The position numbers were made by a program, and so were the translations under genes. Below the pieces are notes generated by a model, which worked only from the letters and a program-made list of their open reading frames with translations, had not been told where the DNA came from and made no database searches. Source: Nitrosomonadales bacterium (GTDB lineage: Bacteria; Pseudomonadota; Gammaproteobacteria; Burkholderiales; Gallionellaceae). From it: a stretch of 16,520 bases of DNA. Below are positions 5,780 to 12,532 of the stretch, one piece after another; the first letter of the stretch is position 1, and each line of letters opens with the position of its first letter. The stretch lies in NCBI GenBank assembly GCA_016218465.1, contig JACREA010000221.1, positions 1 to 16,520 of the forward strand. The letters are read 5' to 3'.

Positions 5780-7522
5780 ATGCTTATTTGCGCCATTAAA
5801 CCTGCCCTGTTGTTTGGTATTCTTGCCGCTACCGTGGGCTGCTATTTGCCGGGTCTGACGGGGCATTTCATTTTCGACGACGGCGTCAACATCCGCATCA
5901 ACCCTTTTCTGGAAATCGGCAACCTGGATTTTTCCACCCTCTGGCAGGCTGCATCTTCGGGCAGTGCCGGCTTACTAAAGCGCCCCATCAGCATGGCCAG
6001 CTTTGCCGTCAATCATTATTTTTCCGGCATGGATCCTTACTATTTCAAGGCTGCCAACCTGGCGATCCATCTGGTCAACGGAGTGCTGGTGTTCGTGTTT
6101 GCGAGGCTGCTGCTCGGTCTGCATCTGCGCGTCCGCCGGGCGGCGGACGATAACGCTGCCGCGTGGGTCGCGATCGCGGTTGCCGCGATCTGGCTGCTGC
6201 ATCCGTTCAACCTGACCGGGGTACTGTACGTGGTGCAGCGCATGTCCAGCCTTGCGGCCTTATTCACGCTGGCCGGGCTGGCGCTGTACCTGAATGGCAG
6301 GAAGAAGCTGCTGGATGGCAACCGGTCGGGTTTTGCTGCCATAGCGGCAGCCCTGTACGTCGTTACGCCACTTGCCGCGCTATGCAAGGAAACCGGTGTC
6401 TTGTTGCCGCCGCTCATCCTGGCAACCGAGGCGATTTTACTGCGCTGGGATGCGCCCGATCCGCGCGACCGGCGCATGCTGGCAGCGATCGTCGGCCTGT
6501 CGGTGGCAGCACCGCTGCTGTTAGGACTGTTCTATGTCCTGAAAAACCCGGAGATTATTCTGGGCGGCTATGCATGGCGCGATTTTTCTCTGACCGAACG
6601 TCTGATGACCGAGGCGCGTGTGCTGTGGTTCTATCTGCATATGATCGTGCTGCCGAGCATGACCGAGATGGGACTGCATCACGACGACATCCTGATTTCG
6701 AGAAGCCTGTTTGCACCCTGGACGACGCTGCCAGCCATTGCGGGGTTGCTGTTGCTCGCAGGTGGTGCATTCGTGTTGCGCAACAAACAGCCCGTGATAA
6801 CCTTCGGAATTGCATTTTTTTTCGTCGGCCATGCGCTGGAGTCCACAATCATTCCGCTGGAAATAGCTTTCGAACACCGCAACTATTTGCCGATGTTCGG
6901 CATCTTGCTGCCTTTGGCGCATTACACGCTAACCCCACGGCTGCATTTGTCCAGCGTGCGTGTGCGCCGGGTAGCCTTTTTGCTGCTGGTCATCCTGTTT
7001 GCCGGACTTACCGCATCCCGCGCCCAGCAATGGGGAGATACGCTCCAGATGCGCACGCTGGAAGTGGAACGGCATCCGCATTCGGTGCGCGCGCATACCG
7101 ACTTGGCAGCGCTTTACGATCATCTGCCGCCAACGTCGCGCGAGGATGCGGTTGATCTCTATAGCAAGGCCATATTCCATTACCAGCAGGCTGCGGATAA
7201 TGCGCCGACAAGCATCGCCGGGTTGCTCGGTATTCTGGCAGTGAATGCGGAAAGAAGATTGCCGGTGGACGAGGCGTCGCTCGAAGAACTGGAGCGGCGC
7301 ATTGCAACGGTTTCCTTCGGCCCGCCAAACAAGAATTCCCTCATCGGTGCGGTTAGAGACATTGCCAGCGGTTATTTTGCAGTCAATGCGGAAATCGTTG
7401 TTCGCCTTTACTGCGCGGCTTTATCGAATCCGCGGTTAACCGGCGATCACAGGAGCCAGATCATCGCGGAGTTCGGCAACCTGCCGCCAGAAATCCGGCC
7501 AAAAACGGAGCTGCTAAAATAG
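5780..7522 (+). CDS. GT-C membrane glycosyltransferase (TMTC/PMT-like), candidate pilin O-glycosyltransferase
   Basis: This is a 580-aa polytopic membrane protein. An N-terminal membrane segment (about 8-25) leads into FIFDDGVN, with Asp33-Asp34 at the place of the catalytic acidic pair in the first external loop of GT-C enzymes. Then come KRPISM (68-73), HPFNLTGVLYVVQR (about 141-154) and LCKETG (about 201-206), all reminiscent of TMTC-type O-mannosyltransferases, and about ten hydrophobic segments to residue 425. The last 150 residues are soluble and TPR-like (AHTDLAALYDHL, AVDLYSKAIFHYQQAA). GT-C enzymes use polyprenyl-phosphate sugars; the next gene could make one. Its place directly after the pilin parallels tfpO/tfpW. 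It is not an obvious Wzy_C/PglL ligase. No Shine-Dalgarno precedes the ATG, whose leader is the terminator, so translation may be weak or start elsewhere (TTG at 5810). The target is inferred. Confidence 0.78.
   Translation: MLICAIKPALLFGILAATVGCYLPGLTGHFIFDDGVNIRINPFLEIGNLDFSTLWQAASSGSAGLLKRPISMASFAVNHYFSGMDPYYFKAANLAIHLVNGVLVFVFARLLLGLHLRVRRAADDNAAAWVAIAVAAIWLLHPFNLTGVLYVVQRMSSLAALFTLAGLALYLNGRKKLLDGNRSGFAAIAAALYVVTPLAALCKETGVLLPPLILATEAILLRWDAPDPRDRRMLAAIVGLSVAAPLLLGLFYVLKNPEIILGGYAWRDFSLTERLMTEARVLWFYLHMIVLPSMTEMGLHHDDILISRSLFAPWTTLPAIAGLLLLAGGAFVLRNKQPVITFGIAFFFVGHALESTIIPLEIAFEHRNYLPMFGILLPLAHYTLTPRLHLSSVRVRRVAFLLLVILFAGLTASRAQQWGDTLQMRTLEVERHPHSVRAHTDLAALYDHLPPTSREDAVDLYSKAIFHYQQAADNAPTSIAGLLGILAVNAERRLPVDEASLEELERRIATVSFGPPNKNSLIGAVRDIASGYFAVNAEIVVRLYCAALSNPRLTGDHRSQIIAEFGNLPPEIRPKTELLK
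6131..6190 (+). repeat. Two adjacent GC-rich inverted repeats inside the GT-C gene
   Basis: The first is GTCCGCCG (6131-6138), GG, CGGCGGAC (6141-6148). The second is GATCGCGG (6172-6179), TTG, CCGCGATC (6183-6190). Both have perfect 8-bp arms. They lie in the codons for a loop rich in Arg and Ala and for the start of a membrane helix, so codon bias may explain them. Confidence 0.6.
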
Positions 7523-7587
7523 CAAGAAACTTATCGGCGTGTTCAGTACATGGGTGAAAAAACAAAGCTGCTTCTGAATTTCTCTAA

Positions 7588-7683
7588 ATTATTATCCCGG
7601 CGCACAACGTAGCGGGCAGTCTGCTGCCGGAAATCCGCGCAATACCGCTGGGAGCGCTCCGCAAGACAGGTTTCGCTGTATGA
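7588..7683 (+). pseudogene. Possible relic of a GT2 glycosyltransferase 5' end
   Basis: The gap between the GT-C gene and the GT2 gene holds an open stretch that starts after a TAA (7585-7587), has no ATG, and reads IIPAHNVAGSLLPEIRAIP before a TGA at 7681. This resembles the N-terminal strand-helix of GT2 enzymes and the next gene's own IILPARNEAASLRTLLPEL. The 12-mer CTGCTGCCGGAA occurs both here (7621-7632) and in that gene (7770-7781). I read it as a decayed partial duplication; chance is possible in so short a segment. Confidence 0.35.
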
Positions 7684-8591
7684 TTTCAAAAAAAGGCCAA
7701 GCGACGATCATGACAGATACGATTTCCATCATCCTACCCGCACGCAATGAGGCGGCCAGCCTGCGTACTCTGCTGCCGGAACTTGTGACGGTCTTACCGG
7801 ATATGGAAATCATCATTGTCGATGATGGCTCGGACGATGACACGCTGGCGGTATGCGCGGAATTCCCCGTGCGTGTGGTCAGCCACCCTTACCCGAAAGG
7901 CAATGGAGCCGCAGTTAAATCCGGGGCGCGCGCCGCGAATGGAGATGTGTTGATTTTCATGGATGCGGATGGTCAGCATAAACCCGAAGACATTCCTGCA
8001 CTCCTGAAGAAATTCTCTGAAGGCTACGATATGGTGGTGGGGGCGCGTCAGTCAGGCTCCCATGCCGGTGCGCACCGGGCAGTAGCGAATGACATGTTCA
8101 GCCGCTTCGCCTCGTGGATGGTGCAGCAACCCGTAGAGGACCTGACCTCGGGTTTTCGGGTAGTCAAGGCAGACAAGTTCCGCAAATTTCTTTATCTGCT
8201 GCCCAATGGCTTTTCCTATCCAACTACCATCACGATGAGTTTTTTTCGCGCCGGCTTCAGTGTCGGCTATGTGCCTATCCATACACCGCGACGCGCAACC
8301 GGGAAGAGCCATATCCGTCCGTTGCGCGATGGCGTACGGTTCATGCTGATTATCATCAAGGTAGGCACGCTTTACTCCCCGCAGAAATTATTCATTCCCA
8401 TCAGCGCGGCCTTTTTCTGGGCAGGCTTGTGCTTCTACCTCTATACCTACCTGACTGCCGGGCGCTTCACCAACATGGGCGCCCTGCTATTCATTTCGGC
8501 TATCTTCACCTTTCTTATTGGCATCGTGTCGGAGCAGATTTCCGCTTTGCATTACAAAGATATCGACCAATCAAAGTATGAGGGTGATTAG
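7680..8591 (+). CDS. GT2 polyprenyl-phosphate glycosyltransferase (DPM1/GtrB-like)
   Basis: This 303-aa enzyme should transfer a sugar from a nucleotide donor to a polyprenyl phosphate at the inner face of the membrane. The GT-A domain shows ISIILPARNE, IIIVDDGSDDD (about 44-54), GNGAAVKSGARAANGDV and the metal-binding DADGQHKPED (95-104). DLTSGFRVV and RRATGKSHIRPLRDG are typical of the DPM synthase branch. Two C-terminal membrane segments (about 245-266 and 274-294) anchor it. ATG occurs at 7680 and 7710; neither has a strong Shine-Dalgarno. The shorter form begins MTDTISII, more usual for the family, so 7710 is a real alternative. The stop abuts the next start. Such enzymes supply lipid-linked monosaccharides to GT-C transferases, which makes the upstream membrane enzyme a natural partner. 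The sugar cannot be told. Confidence 0.88.
   Translation: MISKKGQATIMTDTISIILPARNEAASLRTLLPELVTVLPDMEIIIVDDGSDDDTLAVCAEFPVRVVSHPYPKGNGAAVKSGARAANGDVLIFMDADGQHKPEDIPALLKKFSEGYDMVVGARQSGSHAGAHRAVANDMFSRFASWMVQQPVEDLTSGFRVVKADKFRKFLYLLPNGFSYPTTITMSFFRAGFSVGYVPIHTPRRATGKSHIRPLRDGVRFMLIIIKVGTLYSPQKLFIPISAAFFWAGLCFYLYTYLTAGRFTNMGALLFISAIFTFLIGIVSEQISALHYKDIDQSKYEGD
8580..8586 (+). promoter_or_regulatory. Ribosome binding site deciding a TTG start
   Basis: GAGGGTG lies inside the last codons of the GT2 gene, 5-7 nt before TTG at 8592. It supports TTG as the GT4 start even though the upstream stop codon (8589-8591) touches it, an arrangement typical of translational coupling. Confidence 0.6.
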
Positions 8592-9698
8592 TTGAATGTC
8601 CTGATGTCCAGCACCTCCTATCCGGAAAACACTCAGGACTGGCGAGGTCGCTTTATTGCCAACCTTGCCGCCGCACTGGCACGGAGGGAGGACATTGCTC
8701 TTTCATTATGGGCTCCACCCGGCGAGTTGCCGGATAACGTTGTCGCGGCGGCCACCCCGGATGATGTGCGCTGGTTGAGACGTCTGTCACAAAAAGGCGG
8801 TATCGCGCATCTGCTGAGAAACCGCCGAATATTCACGGTGGCCATAGTAGTTCAATTACTAGCGCGGCTGGGTCGGGCCTACCGGCACCAGCCAGCCGAT
8901 GTGTGCCACGTCAATTGGTTGCAAAACGCGCTACCGTTGTGGGGAACCCATACCCCGGCCCTGATTACTGTGCTGGGCAGCGATTTTGGGCTGTTGCGCC
9001 TGCCCGGCATGAAGGCGCTGGTGCGTGCTGTTCTGCGGCAGCGCCGCGTCATCCTGGCGCCTAACGCCGAATGGATGCGGCCCGAGTTGGAACGGATGTT
9101 CGGTGACCTTGCCGAAATTCGACCGATAGCATTCGGTGTCGATGATCCCTGGTTCGCAGTTGTTCGCCGCCCACCAGAACAAGTCTGGCATTGGCTGGTG
9201 ATTACGCGGCTGACCAGGAACAAGATCGGCAACCTGTTCGAGTGGGGTGAAGGGCTGTTCGGCAAAGACCGGCAACTGCATCTATTCGGCCCGATGCAGG
9301 AAAAAATCGAGCTACCGCATTGGGCGCAATACCATGGTTCTACCTACCCGGAAGAGCTGCTGAACACCTGGTTTCCCCAAGCCTGCGGCCTGATAACGCT
9401 GAGCCGTCATGACGAAGGTCGCCCGCAGGGGATGCTGGAAGCCATGGCTGCTGGTTTGCCGGTGATCGCTTCCAATCTCTCTGCACACCGCGACATTATC
9501 TGTCACCGCCAGACTGGCTGGCTGGTTGATTCGGTCAACGAATTGCGCGAAGCTTTGGCGATACTGGAAATGCCGAGTCAGAATCAAGAAACGGGGAAAG
9601 CGGCCCGTAACTGGGTCAAGGCGAACATCGGCACTTGGGACGACTGTGCCGGGCGCTACGCCTCTGCTTACCAACGCCTGCTGGAGCGCAAATCGTGA
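8592..9698 (+). CDS. GT4-family glycosyltransferase (GT-B fold)
   Basis: This 368-aa cytoplasmic glycosyltransferase starts at TTG immediately after the previous stop. The N-terminal Rossmann half begins MNVLMSSTSYPENTQDWRGRF and includes HVNWLQNALPL and TVLGSDFGLLRLPG. The C-terminal donor-binding half contains VITRLTRNKIGN, LHLFGP and the E-x7-E motif HDEGRPQGMLEAMAAGLPVIAS (Glu275 and Glu283), which is diagnostic for GT4. No membrane segment is seen. Its last 4 bases overlap the epimerase start (GTGA), so it is in an operon with the GT2 synthase and the epimerase. It probably adds a sugar to a lipid-linked glycan; donor and acceptor cannot be told from the sequence. Confidence 0.88.
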   Translation: MNVLMSSTSYPENTQDWRGRFIANLAAALARREDIALSLWAPPGELPDNVVAAATPDDVRWLRRLSQKGGIAHLLRNRRIFTVAIVVQLLARLGRAYRHQPADVCHVNWLQNALPLWGTHTPALITVLGSDFGLLRLPGMKALVRAVLRQRRVILAPNAEWMRPELERMFGDLAEIRPIAFGVDDPWFAVVRRPPEQVWHWLVITRLTRNKIGNLFEWGEGLFGKDRQLHLFGPMQEKIELPHWAQYHGSTYPEELLNTWFPQACGLITLSRHDEGRPQGMLEAMAAGLPVIASNLSAHRDIICHRQTGWLVDSVNELREALAILEMPSQNQETGKAARNWVKANIGTWDDCAGRYASAYQRLLERKS

Positions 9699-10555
9699 GC
9701 CGCGAGGGCGTGTTGCTGCTCGGCGGCGCAGGCTTTATCGGCAGCGCTTTGGCTAAGCGCCTGGAACAGGAAAAGATAGTCGTGCATGTTATTGGCCGCC
9801 ATGACGTGGAACGTCTGGAAAATGTGTTACCCCAGTGCGGCACTGTGATCCACTTGGCCTCCGCCACTACGCCAGGCTCCTCGGCCAGCCATCCTAATCT
9901 GGAACTGGACAACATCACCTTAACCTTGCGCCTGCTGGAGCTGATGCAATACCAGCCGGAAACCCACCTGATTTTCTTTTCCTCTGGCGGGACGGTTTAT
10001 GGCAATCCTGATCGTCTACCTGTTACAGAAGATACACCGATCGCGCCGCTTTCCAATCACGGTGCCGGCAAGGCAGCGCAGGAGGCTTTCTGCCAAGCCT
10101 TTCGAGCTTGTGGGCATGCAGTCACGATCCTGCGTCCTTCCAACGCTTATGGCCCGGGACAGAAACTTGCGAGCGGCTTCGGTCTCGTCCGCACGATGCT
10201 CGAACATGCACGCTGCGGCACCCCGCTGGAAATCTGGGGAGACGGCGAAAATATTCGGGATTTTATTTATATCGACGATATCGTCGAGGCAGGCACTCGT
10301 TTAATCAGCCTGCCGCAAGATTCAGGTACCTACAACCTCGGTAGCGGCATTGGCTATAGCATCAACCAGGTTCGTGGAATTGTCGAGGCAGTATGCCGCA
10401 GGGAAATGAAAACAATGTACCGGCCGGGAAGGGGCGTAGATGTTCGCAGCGTGGTGCTGGATAATTCACGCTTGGGCGCGCGACTGGACTGGCGACCCAG
10501 TGTTGAATTGGAGGACGGTATCGCGCGCACTTTTGAATGGCTGCAGAAAACATGA
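9695..10555 (+). CDS. NAD-dependent sugar epimerase/dehydratase (extended SDR)
   Basis: This 286-aa nucleotide-sugar epimerase/dehydratase-like protein starts at GTG 9695, overlapping the GT4 stop by 4 nt. An in-frame ATG at 9635 lies inside the GT4 gene and adds residues that do not fit the fold. The NAD-binding motif GGAGFIGS opens the protein; VIHLAS, FFSSGGTVYGNP, LRPSNAYGPGQ, GDGENIRDFIYIDDI and YNLGSG are all typical of GalE-like extended SDRs. The usual catalytic YxxxK reads HGAGK: His122 stands where Tyr is expected, while Lys126 is present. It may have altered or no catalysis, or use another residue. It would supply an activated sugar for the neighbouring glycosyltransferases. Its stop overlaps the next ATG by 4 nt. 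Confidence 0.87.
   Translation: MSREGVLLLGGAGFIGSALAKRLEQEKIVVHVIGRHDVERLENVLPQCGTVIHLASATTPGSSASHPNLELDNITLTLRLLELMQYQPETHLIFFSSGGTVYGNPDRLPVTEDTPIAPLSNHGAGKAAQEAFCQAFRACGHAVTILRPSNAYGPGQKLASGFGLVRTMLEHARCGTPLEIWGDGENIRDFIYIDDIVEAGTRLISLPQDSGTYNLGSGIGYSINQVRGIVEAVCRREMKTMYRPGRGVDVRSVVLDNSRLGARLDWRPSVELEDGIARTFEWLQKT
10272..10287. repeat. Perfect 16-bp palindrome in the epimerase gene
   Basis: TCGACGATATCGTCGA is its own reverse complement. It encodes the conserved YIDDIVE part of the epimerase, so family constraint and codon choice can explain it. Nothing around it suggests a protein-binding site. Confidence 0.5.
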
Positions 10556-11571
10556 CAGGGTCAAATCCGACAATTTCCGTGTGTATCGCCAACTACAACG
10601 GCATGGAGGTGATCGACGACTGCCTGCGTTCGGTTTTGGAACAGGAGGGCCATATCCCTCTGGAAATTCTGGTTCATGACGATGCCTCCGACGATGGCTC
10701 GGTAAAATATATCCGTAACAGTTACCCTGATGTAATACTGATCGAAAGCCAGGAGAACGTTGGATTCTGCATCGCCAACAACCGCATGGCAGCCGCAGCC
10801 AGGGGCAAGTACCTGCTGTTGCTCAACAACGATGCCGCGCTTAACCCGGACGCTCTGCAAACCCTGCTGTCGGAAGCAAATCGCTTCGATCAACCCGCCA
10901 TCCTCGGTCTGCCTCAGTACGACTTTGACAGTGGCGAACTGCTCGATATCGGCAGTTTGTTCGATCCCTTTCTCAACCCGGTTCCAAACATGAACCCGGA
11001 ACGGAACGAGGTAGGTATGGTCATCGGTGCATGCCTTTGGATTCCTAAGGAGCTGTGGCAGGAACTCGGAGGATTTCCGGAATGGTTCGGTTCTATCGGT
11101 GAAGACCTTTATCTGTGCTGTCTTGCAAGGCTGGCAGGATATCCTGTTCGCGCAATGGGTATCTCCGGTTACCGCCATCGAGTCGGAACAAGTTTTGGCG
11201 GCGGAAAGGTACGTGGTGAAAAGTTGGCTACTACATTCAGACGGCGCGCCCTGTCGGAGCGTAACAAAACCTTTGTCATGGTCATCTGCTACCCCGGCAT
11301 CCTGCTAATCTGGCTGTTACCGTTGCACCTCGTCATGATTCATCTGGAAGGGTTGCTGCTCTCCTTAATCAAATGGGATAGCGCTGTCTGGAACAAAATC
11401 TATGCTCCATTACTGCCGGCATTGTGGCGTCAACGACAGAGACTGCTATCTTTACGGCTAAGCTCACAGTCACTACGTAAAGTCTCGCTCCGCTCTTGGC
11501 TCGCCCCCTTCTGTTTGACTCCATGGAAACTTAAGATGCTTGTCAGGCACGGTCTGCCAAATCTCACCTGA
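10552..11571 (+). CDS. GT2 glycosyltransferase (rhamnosyltransferase-like) with C-terminal membrane segments
   Basis: The ATG at 10552 overlaps the epimerase TGA (ATGA) and gives 339 aa beginning MTGSNPTISVCIANYNG; an in-frame ATG at 10537 would add 5 residues. GT2 signatures are HDDASDDGS (about 42-50), NVGFCIANN, the metal-binding LLLLNNDAALNPD (about 88-100) and GEDLYLCCLARLAGY, where Glu-Asp is the expected catalytic-base region. The overall pattern resembles WbbL-type rhamnosyltransferases; I cannot assign the sugar. A hydrophobic stretch (VICYPGILLIWLLPLHLV and after) suggests membrane anchoring. It is the last gene of the plus-strand cluster, and its end overlaps the convergent minus-strand gene by 8 bp. 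Confidence 0.87.
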   Translation: MTGSNPTISVCIANYNGMEVIDDCLRSVLEQEGHIPLEILVHDDASDDGSVKYIRNSYPDVILIESQENVGFCIANNRMAAAARGKYLLLLNNDAALNPDALQTLLSEANRFDQPAILGLPQYDFDSGELLDIGSLFDPFLNPVPNMNPERNEVGMVIGACLWIPKELWQELGGFPEWFGSIGEDLYLCCLARLAGYPVRAMGISGYRHRVGTSFGGGKVRGEKLATTFRRRALSERNKTFVMVICYPGILLIWLLPLHLVMIHLEGLLLSLIKWDSAVWNKIYAPLLPALWRQRQRLLSLRLSSQSLRKVSLRSWLAPFCLTPWKLKMLVRHGLPNLT

Positions 11572-12532
11572 CCAAAAGATCGAGAGCGATGCTTCCCCAG
11601 TTGCGGGCATAGCGGCTATAACCACCCCGAACAGTTTCTGCGATGACCGCGGGAAGACGGGCAAACCTGTTCGGTGGCAGTGCGGCGCGGCGGCGCAGAT
11701 GCGCAAGCTTGGCCGCGAGCCTAGTCTCTATATGCGCCCGAACCTTGTTTTCCAAATGGGCTGCGAGTCGCGACCAACGGGCAATTTCTGCTTGATAATA
11801 GGTAGCTCGATCCATGGAAAAAGCTGACCGAGCTTCATTCAACAATCCTCGCCGCGCTGCTCCCAAAGCGTTGCCGCCATGCTGGCGGTAGAGTTGCAGT
11901 GGCAATTCCACCAAAGCACCCTTTTCAGTGGCCGCAAGAACCGCCGCGAGCCATGCGTCGTAATGCCACTCGCGAGGAATGGGCAGAAGCTGGTCGCGCG
12001 CTTGCGCCTTGAAAGCCAGCGTGGCACCTGCAACAACATAATGTTTAATCAATACTTCAATAAACCGGCCATCTCGTGCGGTTTTGCGTTCGCTGTGATC
12101 AAAGTCCACGCGTTGCCACAAGGTGTAACCAAGCGGATGAAGTTCTGCATCGCATACTTCAGCATCGCAGCAAACCCAGTCCACTCCAGTCTTAATTAAT
12201 TCTGCAAACGTTGCCAGCTTGTTCGGTAGCCATACATCATCCTGGTCGCAAAGGGCAATGATGTTCCCCGTGCATAGGCGGATGGCCTGCTCAAAATTGG
12301 CGCCGATGCCAAGCCGTTGTGAGTTGCGATAGAGATGCACTTTGAATGGCGCTTCGGCGGCAAAGGCCTCCACGATTACCGGGGTGGCGTCTTCCGAGGC
12401 GTCGTCGCATACAACCAGTTCGTATGGCAGGCATGTTTGGGAGAGAAGGCTTTGCAGTTGTTCGTCCACATAGCGCTCACCATTATGTACACAGAGCGCA
12501 ATGGAAATCTTTGGAGTTGGAACTTCAATCAT
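11564..12532 (-). CDS. GT2 glycosyltransferase
   Basis: The ATG at 12530-12532 overlaps the TGA of the upstream minus-strand gene (ATGA) and gives 322 aa starting MIEVPTPKISIALCVHNGE. A longer GTG start at 12604 would run back into that gene and is unlikely. The GT-A domain shows LVVCDDASEDAT (about 39-50), LGIGANFEQAI and the metal-binding CDQDDVW (95-101). A later HYDAWLAAVLA is typical of the acceptor half. The C-terminal 80 residues are Arg/Ala-rich helix with no clear domain. It belongs to the GT2 group common in O-antigen and exopolysaccharide clusters and is the last gene of the minus-strand operon. Donor and acceptor are unknown. Confidence 0.88.
   Translation of the reverse strand: MIEVPTPKISIALCVHNGERYVDEQLQSLLSQTCLPYELVVCDDASEDATPVIVEAFAAEAPFKVHLYRNSQRLGIGANFEQAIRLCTGNIIALCDQDDVWLPNKLATFAELIKTGVDWVCCDAEVCDAELHPLGYTLWQRVDFDHSERKTARDGRFIEVLIKHYVVAGATLAFKAQARDQLLPIPREWHYDAWLAAVLAATEKGALVELPLQLYRQHGGNALGAARRGLLNEARSAFSMDRATYYQAEIARWSRLAAHLENKVRAHIETRLAAKLAHLRRRAALPPNRFARLPAVIAETVRGGYSRYARNWGSIALDLLVR

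Noticed and set aside
6163..7155. Long 330-aa plus-strand frame inside the GT-C gene
   Set aside because: Its translation is Arg/Ala/Cys-rich with no domain, as expected of a shadow frame in GC-rich coding DNA. The 5780-7522 frame shows clear membrane segments and GT-C motifs.
10272..10287. Perfect palindrome in the epimerase as an operator site
   Set aside because: It lies within the conserved YIDDIVE codons of the gene, far from any promoter, so protein coding is the simpler explanation.
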